DNA of 64,000 bases from Maribacter huludaoensis (GTDB lineage Bacteria > Bacteroidota > Bacteroidia > Flavobacteriales > Flavobacteriaceae). The stretch is taken from positions 524,313-588,312 of the forward strand of contig NZ_JARKMS010000001.1 of the NCBI RefSeq assembly GCF_029350945.1, read 5' to 3'. Both the position numbers and the translations under genes were made by a program. Shown here piece after piece: positions 27,315 through 34,620 of this stretch (the first letter of the stretch is position 1; each line of letters starts with the position of its first letter). Under the pieces are notes generated by a model that worked only from the letters and a program-made list of their open reading frames with translations, was not told the origin of the DNA and did no database searches.

Positions 27315-28313
27315 ATGTCTACTAAAAATATAAGATTAGAAGTGATGCAGGCCTTAGAGCCTAAAGTAGAAAGTTTTATGGAGTCTTTCCTTATAAAACC
27401 AGAGGATATATGGCAACCTACAGATTTTCTACCAGATTCTGAGAAAGACACTTTTTTAGAAGAGGTAAAAGATATACGTGAAGAGTCTAAGGAATTAGGT
27501 TATGATTTCTGGGTGACCATGGTAGCAGATACCATTACCGAAGAAGCGTTACCAACTTATGAATCTTGGTTAATGGACGTTGTTGGTATAGACCAGCATG
27601 GTGATCATAAAACAAATGGTTGGGCTAAGTGGGTGCGTGCTTGGACAGCTGAGGAGAATAGACATGGAGATGTTTTGAACAAATACCTTTACTTATCTGG
27701 AAGGGTAAATATGAGGGAAATTGAAATTACGACCCAACATTTAATCTCTGATGGTTTTGACATAGGTACAGATCGTGATCCATATAAAAACTTTGTGTAT
27801 ACTTCTTTTCAAGAATTAGCTACCAATATATCGCACAAGCGTGTGGGGCAAATGGCGAAGAAAAAAGGAAATGCCTTATTAGGTAAAATGTGTACTATAA
27901 TTGCCGGTGATGAAATGAGACACCATTTGGCGTACAGAGAATTCGTGAAGACTATTTTAGGTGAAGATCCATCAGGTATGATGATAGCATTTGCAGATAT
28001 GATGAAGAAGAAGATTGTAATGCCGGCACATTTTTTACGTGAGTCTGGTGGTACAATTGGTTCTGCTTTTGAGAACTTCTCTAACTGTGCACAGCGTTTA
28101 GGTGTATATACGGCACAAGATTATGTTGATATACTAAGTAAGCTGAATGCATATTGGGAGATAGATTCTGTTCGTTCGTTGAACGAGGAAGCTGAAAAGG
28201 CTCGTGACTACTTGATCAAATTACCATCTAGATTGGAGCGGATTGCAGAAAGAATGAAATTTCCACAAGACCAATATCATTTTAAATGGGTAGAGGCGAA
28301 CGGAGCATTATAA
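27315..28313 (+). CDS. Acyl-ACP desaturase (ferritin-like, stearoyl-ACP desaturase family)
   Basis: A 332-residue di-iron enzyme that introduces a double bond into acyl chains bound to acyl carrier protein. The two metal-binding ExxH motifs are EENRHG (113-118) and DEMRHH (199-204), each in a helix of the four-helix bundle. It has no membrane helices, unlike the integral desaturases, and matches the soluble plant-type class in length. It uses O2 and reduced ferredoxin. It serves membrane fluidity, for example in cold water. The gene is followed immediately by a strong bidirectional terminator and is the last plus-strand gene of this block. Confidence 0.93.
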   Translation: MSTKNIRLEVMQALEPKVESFMESFLIKPEDIWQPTDFLPDSEKDTFLEEVKDIREESKELGYDFWVTMVADTITEEALPTYESWLMDVVGIDQHGDHKTNGWAKWVRAWTAEENRHGDVLNKYLYLSGRVNMREIEITTQHLISDGFDIGTDRDPYKNFVYTSFQELATNISHKRVGQMAKKKGNALLGKMCTIIAGDEMRHHLAYREFVKTILGEDPSGMMIAFADMMKKKIVMPAHFLRESGGTIGSAFENFSNCAQRLGVYTAQDYVDILSKLNAYWEIDSVRSLNEEAEKARDYLIKLPSRLERIAERMKFPQDQYHFKWVEANGAL

Positions 28314-28315
28314 AT

Positions 28316-28352
28316 AAAAAAATCCCGATCAGTAATGATCGGGATTTTTTTT
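28316..28352. terminator. Bidirectional terminator between desaturase and HhH gene
   Basis: A perfect 10-bp stem ATCCCGATCA/TGATCGGGAT with GTAA loop, flanked by six or more A on the left and eight T on the right. It serves the desaturase on the plus strand and can serve the convergent HhH-protein gene on the minus strand. Confidence 0.9.
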
Positions 28353-28367
28353 GCTTTGAACCGTAAA

Positions 28368-29012
28368 TTATAGTTTACCGTGTTTATGTTCTTGTTGCCA
28401 TTTAACAAGTTCTGCCCACTTGCCTTCGTAGCACATTTTCGCCTGCATAGGCCATGACGCAGGGTCGTGAATCTTGTAACGTGTTCCACCCGTGTCCAAT
28501 ATTTTTTGACAAGTTTCCAAGCTGGCCTCAGAAAGTTCTTTCCAAGTTTTAATACCGTGGTCTTTGAACATTCCTTCAATTTTTGGGCCAATACCTTCAA
28601 CAAGTTTAAGATCGTCTTGCTTAATTGTTTTTCCAAATGCAGCCTTGGCAGCAGAACCATCAAAAGTTAGAGCGCTACTTGTAGCGGCGCCGGCAGCAAA
28701 AGAGGCGGCAGAAGCACCTAAATTAGTGCTTGGCGCGGAAGGAGCCGGTGGTACAACCTTGCTTGCAGCTATTACTTTTTGGTTACAAGCTTCTAGATCA
28801 GCTTTCAATTTACTATTGCTCGCTTTTAGATTGTTTAATTCTGAAAGTTCGTTTTTCAGTTTTGTATTACTGGCGGTAAGACTGTTGATTTCAGCAGAGT
28901 TGTCTATTACCTTAGAAGAACGGCTACCAAGTAGATAACCTAAAATACCGCAGATAAGACCTACTAACAATGGAATTATCCAGCACCAAATGTTCATATT
29001 TTCAAAATTCAT
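28368..29012 (-). CDS. Membrane-anchored coiled-coil protein with C-terminal helix-hairpin-helix domain
   Basis: A 214-residue protein. One membrane helix (about 8-28, WCWIIPLLVGLICGILGYLL) is followed by a coiled coil with clear heptad Leu/Asn pattern (about 40-80, SLTASNTKLKNELSELNNLK), an Ala/Pro/Ser linker (about 85-120) and a C-terminal domain (about 132-200) with the HhH stretch KLVEGIGPKIEGMFKDHGIKTWKEL. Similar domains are called 'flap endonuclease-1-like 5' DNA nuclease', but no nuclease active site is seen; the HhH is a nucleic-acid or protein contact module. The gene follows the OmpA-type gene by 32 bp on the same strand, so the two are probably co-expressed at the envelope. Confidence 0.85.
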   Translation of the reverse strand: MNFENMNIWCWIIPLLVGLICGILGYLLGSRSSKVIDNSAEINSLTASNTKLKNELSELNNLKASNSKLKADLEACNQKVIAASKVVPPAPSAPSTNLGASAASFAAGAATSSALTFDGSAAKAAFGKTIKQDDLKLVEGIGPKIEGMFKDHGIKTWKELSEASLETCQKILDTGGTRYKIHDPASWPMQAKMCYEGKWAELVKWQQEHKHGKL

Positions 29013-29044
29013 GATTTTACTTATTTATAGGATTAGTGTATGTT

Positions 29045-29953
29045 TTATTTTAATGTAATAACTGTTCGTCTATTTTTTACTCTGCCTTCTTCAGTGGCGT
29101 TAGTGGCAATTGGTTGCGTTTGTCCTTTAGACGTAGCAATTATTTTGTCTGCAGCTATTCCGTTTTGCATTAAGTAATTTTTGGCAAATTCTGCTCTATC
29201 TTGACCTAGCCTCATGTTTGTGCTTGCTTGCCCAGTTGCATCTGTATGACCAACAACGCTTGCGGTAGCATCAGAAACTTTATCTAAATATCTAGAAATA
29301 TCGGCAACTTTTTGTCTCTGAACGGCATCTAAGTGAATTGATGCTTCTGCAGTATTGAAGTAAAGAATTAACGGATCAGCATTTATTTTATCATATAATG
29401 CCTTTAAGTCATCTTCTGCGGTAGCGGATTTTTCCACTAGGCCAAAAGATGCTGCACCCCAATAGGTTCCTTCTTTTGGTATCATTTCGTCCATAAGTTT
29501 TCCTTGCGTATTAATTTGAGCGGTAGGAATACCTTTAGATGCTAAATCGTTTTTAATGGAATTAGCTCTTGCAAGACCCAAATTAGGGAAAGCGGTATTG
29601 TTCTCTTCTTGGCTGGTATAATATCCCGTAACGTTGATAACATTGTTTTCGTTAGAGGACAAATGACTTTGTAAACCTGTAATCCCTTTGGTAAGATCTG
29701 CACTTAGTGGAGTTAAAAAGTTATGTGATGATACATTAAAATTATAATTGTCATTCGTGTTATAGGCAAATTCGTTACCGTCGATAGCGAAGGGGTAAGA
29801 TGTAGCCGAGGGCTCTTTAATGATTTCCTTTTCTGTAGTAGGCGCTGTGCTTGTAACTCCCGCGCCGCATTCGCTGCAACAGGTGATAAAGAAGTAGGTG
29901 CCGACTACAATGGTGATCAACATCAAAAATAAATACTTGATTGTTCTTGTCAT
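29045..29953 (-). CDS. OmpA-family envelope protein with two tandem OmpA-like modules
   Basis: A 302-residue protein. An N-terminal membrane or signal helix (about 5-24) ends in TCCSECG; a lipidation site is not clear. The C-terminal third (about 190-302) is an OmpA peptidoglycan-binding domain: VVGHTDATGQASTNMRLGQDRAEFAKNYL, then IIATSKGQTQPIATNATEEGRVKNRRTVI with the diagnostic NRR. The middle part (about 85-155) has the same order of elements in weakened form (INVTGYYTSQEENNTAFPNLGLARANSIKNDL), pointing to a second, degenerate copy. Such proteins tie the envelope to the cell wall. The downstream HhH/coiled-coil gene is 32 bp away. Confidence 0.88.
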   Translation of the reverse strand: MTRTIKYLFLMLITIVVGTYFFITCCSECGAGVTSTAPTTEKEIIKEPSATSYPFAIDGNEFAYNTNDNYNFNVSSHNFLTPLSADLTKGITGLQSHLSSNENNVINVTGYYTSQEENNTAFPNLGLARANSIKNDLASKGIPTAQINTQGKLMDEMIPKEGTYWGAASFGLVEKSATAEDDLKALYDKINADPLILYFNTAEASIHLDAVQRQKVADISRYLDKVSDATASVVGHTDATGQASTNMRLGQDRAEFAKNYLMQNGIAADKIIATSKGQTQPIATNATEEGRVKNRRTVITLK

Positions 29954-30090
29954 TGTACGAAATGTTTAGTGTTTAGCGCACAATTTATTAAAAAAAACTT
30001 AAAAATGTTAAAAGATTGGCTGCTAATTACCTTACAATCAATCATTATGTAAAATCCGGATATGTAAAATACTGAACGAACTATACAATC

Positions 30091-30231
30091 TTTGAGTTAG
30101 TTGGTAAAAAAAGTGTATACATCGACAACTATTAATTGCATTTTTGCGTATGTATAGAAACGATATGCATCTCCCCACAAAGATTGGGCATTGATGATAT
30201 ATTTCAAGTTTTGAGTTAGTTGGTTAAAAAA
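30091..30231 (+). repeat. Pair of direct repeats, TTTGAGTTAGTTGGT followed by A-run
   Basis: Copy 1 at 30091-30112 and copy 2 at 30210-30231 share 15 identical bases and then A6-A7. The start points are 119 bp apart. The second copy leads straight into the terminator hairpin at 30226. A looser second repeat, AACTATACAATMTTTG, lies at 30079 and 30290. The role is unknown. Confidence 0.55.
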
Positions 30232-30263
30232 TCCTGTTTACGTTGGTCGACAGGATTTTTTTT
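30226..30263. terminator. Orphan rho-independent terminator
   Basis: A perfect 11-bp stem, AAAAATCCTGT/ACAGGATTTTT, 12-base loop, with T8 on the plus side and TTTTTT on the minus side. No protein gene ends near it on the plus strand, and the minus-strand ALDH gene ends 270 bp away. It may close a small RNA. Confidence 0.75.
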
Positions 30264-30381
30264 GCTTTAAAGTGTAGGAATTTATAATCCAACTATACAA
30301 TATTTGTGTAAACCTGTACAGAAATTGTTGAATTAAGTACAACTTTTTACTAGTTTAATACAGAGGAAATTACACTATAAA

Positions 30382-30489
30382 ATGAAGAAAAAAATAAAAG
30401 GTATTATTAATTTTCTTTGCATGTTCATTATTCTGGGAATACAGGCTTTGCTTCATGGCAGTTGGTCAAATGAAACTACCAATTCATAA
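30382..30489 (+). CDS. Possible 35-residue membrane peptide (doubtful)
   Basis: An ATG-started frame encodes 35 residues beginning MKKKIKGIINFLCMFIIL, a basic start and hydrophobic helix like a small membrane peptide or signal sequence, ending LLHGSWSNETTNS. AGAGG lies about 15 bases before the ATG, which is too far to be a convincing ribosome site. The frame overlaps the left arm of the 119-bp palindrome. It may be a chance ORF; no homologue is recognised. Confidence 0.2.
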   Translation: MKKKIKGIINFLCMFIILGIQALLHGSWSNETTNS

Positions 30490-30526
30490 ACGACCTGGTA
30501 TTGAACATAACATGCAAAGAAAATTA
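30408..30526. repeat. 119-bp nested palindrome (18-bp perfect outer arms)
   Basis: The outer arms TAATTTTCTTTGCATGTT (30408-30425) and its exact reverse complement (30509-30526) enclose further pairs: AATACAGG (30438-30445) with CCTGGTATT (30494-30502, one bulge) and AGTTGGT (30460-30466) with ACCAATT (30478-30484, one wobble). The whole folds into one long hairpin. It could be a miniature inverted-repeat element, a palindromic repeat, a structured RNA or an extended 3' end for the ALDH transcript, whose stop lies 9 bp away. Confidence 0.65.
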
Positions 30527-30534
30527 TGAGCTTA

Positions 30535-32088
30535 TTATAGATCAAACTTTATTCCTTGTGCTAAAGGAAGTTCGGTAGTATAATTAATAGTATTTGTCTG
30601 TCTTCTCATATACACTTTCCAAGCGTCAGATCCACTCTCACGGCCACCGCCAGTTTCTTTTTCACCGCCAAAGGCTCCACCTATTTCAGCTCCTGATGTA
30701 CCAATGTTTACATTTGCTATACCGCAATCACTGCCCCAGGCGGAAAGAAAACGTTCTGCCTCTCTTAAATTATTGGTCATAATTGCAGATGAAAGACCTT
30801 GAACAACACCATTTTGAATAGCAATGGCATTTTCTACATCACCTGAATATTTTAATAAGTAAAGTACCGGTGCAAACGTTTCGTGCTGTACAATTTCAAA
30901 ATTGTTTTCGGCTTCGGCAATGGCAGGTTTTACATAGCAACCGCTTTCATAACCTTCACCTTCCAACACACCGCCTTCAACGATAAGTTTACCACCTTCG
31001 TCTACTACTTTTTCCAATGCTTTGTTATATTGTGCGACAGCATCTGTATCGATCAATGGACCAACATGATTGTTTTCATCCAATGGGTTACCTATTCTTA
31101 GTTGCTGGTAAGCGGCAACAACGGCATCTTTAACCTTATCGTACATAGACTCATGGATGATCAATCTTCTAGTAGAAGTACAACGTTGACCGGCTGTGCC
31201 CACGGCACCGAATACAGCACCTATAACCGTCATTTTCAAATCGGCATCCGGTGTAACTATAATGGCATTGTTGCCGCCAAGCTCCAGTAAAGATTTTCCA
31301 AGACGGGCAGCAACTGCCTGAGCTACTATTTTACCCATTCTTATAGATCCCGTTGCAGATACCAACGGTATTCTTTTATCTTGTGTCATTAACTCACCGA
31401 TCTTGTAATCCCCATTAATTAAACAAGAAATACCTTCCGGTAAATTGTTTGCCTTAAATACTTCAGCAGCAATATTTTGACAAGCTACTCCGCATAAAGG
31501 TGTTTTTTCCGATGGTTTCCAAACACAAACATCACCACAGATCCATGCAAGTGCCGTGTTCCATGCCCAAACGGCAACAGGAAAATTAAATGCAGATATA
31601 ATTCCTACAACACCTAACGGATGATATTGCTCGTACATTCTATGGCCAGGTCTTTCTGAATGCATAGTAAGACCATGTAACTGACGGGAGAGACCAACTG
31701 CAAAATCACAGATATCTATCATTTCTTGAACTTCTCCCAGGCCCTCTTGGTAGCTTTTCCCCATTTCATAAGAAACAAGTTTGCCAAGGGGTTCTTTTAG
31801 TTCTCTAAGTTTTTCTCCAAATTGTCTAACAATTTCTCCACGTTGCGGAGCAGGCTTTGTTCTCCAATCCTTAAAAGCTACGGTTGCTGTAGACATCACT
31901 TTTTCATAGTCGGCTTCTGTAGTTGATTTTACTTTAGCTATTAATGAACCGTCTACCGGTGAGTATGATGATATTATTTCGCCAGATGAAAATTGATGTG
32001 TCCCCGTTGAGGTACCTTCGTTTATATCTTTAATTCCTAATGCTTTTAGGGCATCATGTATTCCGAAATCTGCTGCTATTTTTGACAT
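30535..32088 (-). CDS. ALDH7-type aldehyde dehydrogenase (aminoadipate-semialdehyde / piperideine-6-carboxylate dehydrogenase)
   Basis: A 517-residue NAD-dependent aldehyde dehydrogenase of the antiquitin (ALDH7) family. The catalytic pieces are present: ISAFNFPVAVW, LELGGNNA (general base Glu), TAGQRCTSTRR (nucleophile Cys) and the ALDH7-type end GEKETGGGRESGSDAWKVYMRRQTNTINY. Family members oxidise 2-aminoadipate 6-semialdehyde in lysine breakdown, and others act on betaine or stress-derived aldehydes. The open frame extends to 32136, but a TATTTTTG promoter box (32126-32133) lies inside that extension, so MSKIAADFGIHDAL at 32088 is the start. DUF1304 and 3-hydroxyanthranilate dioxygenase genes follow upstream on the same strand. 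A large palindrome lies just after the stop. Confidence 0.93.
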   Translation of the reverse strand: MSKIAADFGIHDALKALGIKDINEGTSTGTHQFSSGEIISSYSPVDGSLIAKVKSTTEADYEKVMSTATVAFKDWRTKPAPQRGEIVRQFGEKLRELKEPLGKLVSYEMGKSYQEGLGEVQEMIDICDFAVGLSRQLHGLTMHSERPGHRMYEQYHPLGVVGIISAFNFPVAVWAWNTALAWICGDVCVWKPSEKTPLCGVACQNIAAEVFKANNLPEGISCLINGDYKIGELMTQDKRIPLVSATGSIRMGKIVAQAVAARLGKSLLELGGNNAIIVTPDADLKMTVIGAVFGAVGTAGQRCTSTRRLIIHESMYDKVKDAVVAAYQQLRIGNPLDENNHVGPLIDTDAVAQYNKALEKVVDEGGKLIVEGGVLEGEGYESGCYVKPAIAEAENNFEIVQHETFAPVLYLLKYSGDVENAIAIQNGVVQGLSSAIMTNNLREAERFLSAWGSDCGIANVNIGTSGAEIGGAFGGEKETGGGRESGSDAWKVYMRRQTNTINYTTELPLAQGIKFDL

Positions 32089-32125
32089 TTTATAACTTTT
32101 TGCGTATTTATTGTTAGATATGTTA

Positions 32126-32133
32126 CAAAAATA
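32126..32133 (-). promoter_or_regulatory. -7 box of the ALDH7 gene
   Basis: The minus strand reads TATTTTTG, matching TAnnTTTG, 37 bp before the preferred ATG at 32088. It rules out the longer reading frame start at 32136 if this promoter is used. No TTG at the usual spacing. Confidence 0.45.
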
Positions 32134-32168
32134 CAAAGAATTTTATCCTTGTAAAGAACAATTTGAAG

Positions 32169-32540
32169 CTAAGCGAATTTTATAATACACCATAGAATAA
32201 TTCCTATAAGCGCAGGCACACTTTGGACAATGAATATTTTTTTACTTACGGTGGTAGCGCCATATATACCGGCTATGGCAACACAACTTAAAAAGAAGAG
32301 TGCAACATTTGCTGACCATTCTATATTGGTGATGAAAAAAGACCAAATTAAACCTGCTGCCAAAAAGCCATTGTACAGCCCTTGGTTTGCCGCCATAGAT
32401 TTTGTAGGCTCAAATAAATCTTTCGGAAAATTTCTAAAAACCTTTCTACCGGTCGTGGTCCATGCGAACATTTCAAACCAAAGAATATAAATATGGATGA
32501 ACGCTACAAGAGCTGTAACTAATTTTGTGGCTATTACCAT
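32169..32540 (-). CDS. DUF1304 membrane protein
   Basis: A 123-residue membrane protein with four predicted hydrophobic helices (about 1-22, 50-70, 75-95, 100-120). The signature residues of DUF1304 are present: FIHIYILWFEMFAWTT near the start, NQGLYNGFLAAGLIW in the middle and AGIYGATT later. No function is known for the family. Its start codon overlaps the end of the 3-hydroxyanthranilate dioxygenase gene (both include position 32540), so they share a transcript. The conserved Trp/Glu/Phe face suggests a small transporter or stress protein, but nothing firm can be said. Confidence 0.85.
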   Translation of the reverse strand: MVIATKLVTALVAFIHIYILWFEMFAWTTTGRKVFRNFPKDLFEPTKSMAANQGLYNGFLAAGLIWSFFITNIEWSANVALFFLSCVAIAGIYGATTVSKKIFIVQSVPALIGIILWCIIKFA

Positions 32541-33079
32541 TATTCTTTAGCTATAAAACGTTCATCAACTGGCATTACGGTACCGCAATTATCGCAGGTT
32601 CTTAATTCTTCTGAGCTATAAAAATGCTTAAAATGTGATAAAAAATCTTTTTCAATATCATGAAGGGTAAAATAAGCTTCATATAACTTGTGGTTACAAT
32701 TATCGCAAAACCATAAAAGACCGTCGTCAACATTCATATGGTTACGTTTACGTTCTATGACCAAGCCGATAGAGCCTTCTTTGCGAACCGGGGAATGTGG
32801 AACTTTTGCAGGGTGCAAATACATATCTCCAGGTCCTAATTGCATGGTACGCTTTTTACCGTCTTCTTGAATATGAACTTCTATGTTTCCTTCAAGTTGA
32901 TAGAAAAGCTCTTCGGTTTCGTTATAGTGATAGTCTTTTCTTGCATTTGGTCCGGCAACGATCATAACAATGTAATCGCCGGCATCTTTATATAAATTTT
33001 TGTTTCCAACAGGTGGCTTAAGTGAAGCTCTGTTTTCTTCAATCCAATTATTAAGATTAAAGGGTGCTCGTATACTCAT
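32540..33079 (-). CDS. nbaC: 3-hydroxyanthranilate 3,4-dioxygenase
   Basis: A 179-residue cupin dioxygenase that opens the ring of 3-hydroxyanthranilate, giving 2-amino-3-carboxymuconate semialdehyde (precursor of quinolinate). Iron ligands H51, E57 and H95 stand at exactly the positions known for the bacterial enzyme (DYHYNETEELF; HPAKVPHSP). A C-terminal rubredoxin-like site has CDNC (125-128) and CDNCG (about 162-166), as in bacterial forms. It is the first gene of a unit with DUF1304 and ALDH7. Whether the ALDH acts on a product of this pathway is not established. nbaC/haaO are both used as names for this gene. Confidence 0.93.
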   Translation of the reverse strand: MSIRAPFNLNNWIEENRASLKPPVGNKNLYKDAGDYIVMIVAGPNARKDYHYNETEELFYQLEGNIEVHIQEDGKKRTMQLGPGDMYLHPAKVPHSPVRKEGSIGLVIERKRNHMNVDDGLLWFCDNCNHKLYEAYFTLHDIEKDFLSHFKHFYSSEELRTCDNCGTVMPVDERFIAKE

Positions 33080-33138
33080 TTCTGTGAATTTAAGTGAAAG
33101 TTAAAGAAACGGTTCTTTTTCACCTAAAAGGTAAGCAT

Positions 33139-33168
33139 AAAAAATGCCTTTGCAGCGCAAAGGCATTT
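33139..33168 (-). terminator. Terminator after the first CAP-domain gene
   Basis: A perfect 12-bp stem AAATGCCTTTGC/GCAAAGGCATTT with AGC loop. On the minus strand it is followed by TTTTTTA. It lies 25 bp past the CAP-domain gene's stop. Confidence 0.85.
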
Positions 33169-33192
33169 ATGGAAAATGAGTAATCAATTTTG

Positions 33193-33699
33193 TTATTGTA
33201 CAAATATTTGCGTGAAATAATACTCCCCGTTGTTGTTTTGATTAATACTGATTGCCGAATAGATAAAATTGCCTTCAATATTTTTTTTGTGTCCGGGGTT
33301 TTTTAACCATGCAGCAAAAGCATCCTCTATGGTTTCATAGTTACGAGCAACATTTTCAGACACAAAATCGGCGTCCAATTGTTCAGAAATATATTCTGCG
33401 CGTTTACTAAAATTATCATGACTTGTGTTTTTTTTAGAAATCATATAATTGGTATGAAGGCTTGCATAGTAGTAAGTGGCGTTTTCAAAAACCAATTCAT
33501 TTAAACCAAGTTCTATTCTATAGTTATTTATTAATTGAAAAAGTTCTGCTTCAATTGTGCTATGATTTTTAGAAGAAGCTAGGGTATATTTTGTTAATAT
33601 ATATTCAGAATTTTCTTCGTAATCTGTAAAGTTTTGGTTTTTTGAACAAGATGATAAAAGGGCTAAAATTAGAACTGAATAGATGAAGGCGGATTTCAT
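33193..33699 (-). CDS. CAP/SCP-domain lipoprotein 1
   Basis: A 168-residue lipoprotein (signal with LLSSC, Cys18). The CAP (SCP-like) fold is visible from about residue 45: LFQLINNYRIELGLNEL (helix 1), TSHDNFSKRAEYI (CAP H-D-N-F), SENVARNYETIEDAFAAWLKNPGHKKNIEGNF (CAP1/CAP2) and YYFTQIF (last strand). The E...H pattern of this family is present. CAP proteins in bacteria are secreted and mostly of unknown role. The neighbour at 33954 is a paralogue. A TATTTTTG box lies 28-35 bp upstream of the start, so it has its own promoter. Confidence 0.9.
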   Translation of the reverse strand: MKSAFIYSVLILALLSSCSKNQNFTDYEENSEYILTKYTLASSKNHSTIEAELFQLINNYRIELGLNELVFENATYYYASLHTNYMISKKNTSHDNFSKRAEYISEQLDADFVSENVARNYETIEDAFAAWLKNPGHKKNIEGNFIYSAISINQNNNGEYYFTQIFVQ

Positions 33700-33726
33700 A
33701 TAGGGAAACTATTTTTTAGTAAGTGC

Positions 33727-33734
33727 CAAAAATA
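33727..33734 (-). promoter_or_regulatory. -7 box of CAP-domain gene 1
   Basis: TATTTTTG on the minus strand, 27 bp before the start. It lies within the 254-bp gap between the two CAP-domain genes, which holds nothing else I can identify. Confidence 0.4.
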
Positions 33735-33953
33735 GTCTTGTTGATTAGCGCTAGTATTAAATCATCTATACAGGGTCTTAAAAACTCGTTAAGTTGCCCA
33801 TAATTGTGATCTTCAGGTCTCTCGCTAAATTGTATTTAATATTACACCGTAGAAAAGTGCATTTCATATAATTTATTGCCTTCATCTACAATTAAATCTC
33901 TCAGCTATTTAACTATAGTAGAGCCTTTAAGTAGGTAGAGAGGTTATATGGAT

Positions 33954-34433
33954 TTACTGCTTGTAGAATAGTTGGGTAAAGTAATAATTGCCAAAGTCAT
34001 CTTTCTTGACACTTATTCCGGTATGGGTAAAATCGCCCTCCATTGTTTTTTTATGACTACTACTTATATACCATCCTTCAAAAGCTTCTAAGGCAGTTTG
34101 ATAATCTTTGGCTACATTTTCTGCAACCATTTCAACACTTATTTCAGAATCAATTTTAGATGCTCTTGAACTAAAGTTGTCATGACTAATGCTACCTTTA
34201 GAAATCATATAATCTGTATGGAGATTGGCATATTTGTAAGCTACGTCACTAAAAGCCAATGCATTAGTGTTTATGCTTAATCTGTGTTCATTAACAATGT
34301 CCAGTAGGTCCTGTTCTATAGTTAAAACGTTTTCAGCTTCAAGCACTGGCGCTTCATCAAGAGATTCGCTAGTACAAGAACCAAGAAAAAGCAATAAAAA
34401 GACAGGGACCGCGTAAAGCAATCTCATTTTCAT
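33954..34433 (-). CDS. CAP/SCP-domain lipoprotein 2
   Basis: A 159-residue lipoprotein (signal, LLFLGSC, Cys20) of the same type as the gene at 33193. It shares SHDNFSSRA, AENVAKDYQTALEAFEGWY, HKKTMEGDFTHTGIS and YYFTQLF with it, with the same spacing throughout; identity over the CAP domain is roughly 40-50% by eye. The two are a tandem duplication with much divergence. The 187 bp upstream to the CvpA gene contains no feature I can name. CAP proteins of marine Bacteroidota are secreted; here both are probably outer-membrane or periplasmic lipoproteins. Confidence 0.9.
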   Translation of the reverse strand: MKMRLLYAVPVFLLLFLGSCTSESLDEAPVLEAENVLTIEQDLLDIVNEHRLSINTNALAFSDVAYKYANLHTDYMISKGSISHDNFSSRASKIDSEISVEMVAENVAKDYQTALEAFEGWYISSSHKKTMEGDFTHTGISVKKDDFGNYYFTQLFYKQ

Positions 34434-34620
34434 ATAGGTGTCTTTTAAATAAATAGCCTCTCGGCGTAGCGAAGTAGGTAAAAAGTTAAGAGTGTTCTAA
34501 GCTCTCGTAATCGATTTGGGTTATCGATAGAGTAATATTATAGAAAAATTAAATGCTGGGTATCAACAAAAATGCTTATTCGATAAAGTGTATAAAAAGT
34601 AAGATTAGCGGATAATGCCA

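Larger units (their letters stand above)
29954..30534. other. Gene-poor region with repeats, an orphan terminator and a palindrome
   Basis: The longest stretch without a secure gene (581 bp). It contains two copies of a short element (TTTGAGTTAGTTGGT plus A-run at 30091 and 30210; AACTATACAAT-TTTG at 30079 and 30290), a strong terminator at 30226-30263 without an upstream gene, a weak 35-codon ORF at 30382-30489 and a 119-bp palindrome at 30408-30526. No tRNA or recognised RNA family is seen. Confidence 0.7.

Noticed and set aside
28277-28663. A 128-codon minus-strand frame ending near the desaturase stop
   Set aside because: It overlaps the HhH gene in another frame and runs through the terminator at 28316; codon use is poor.
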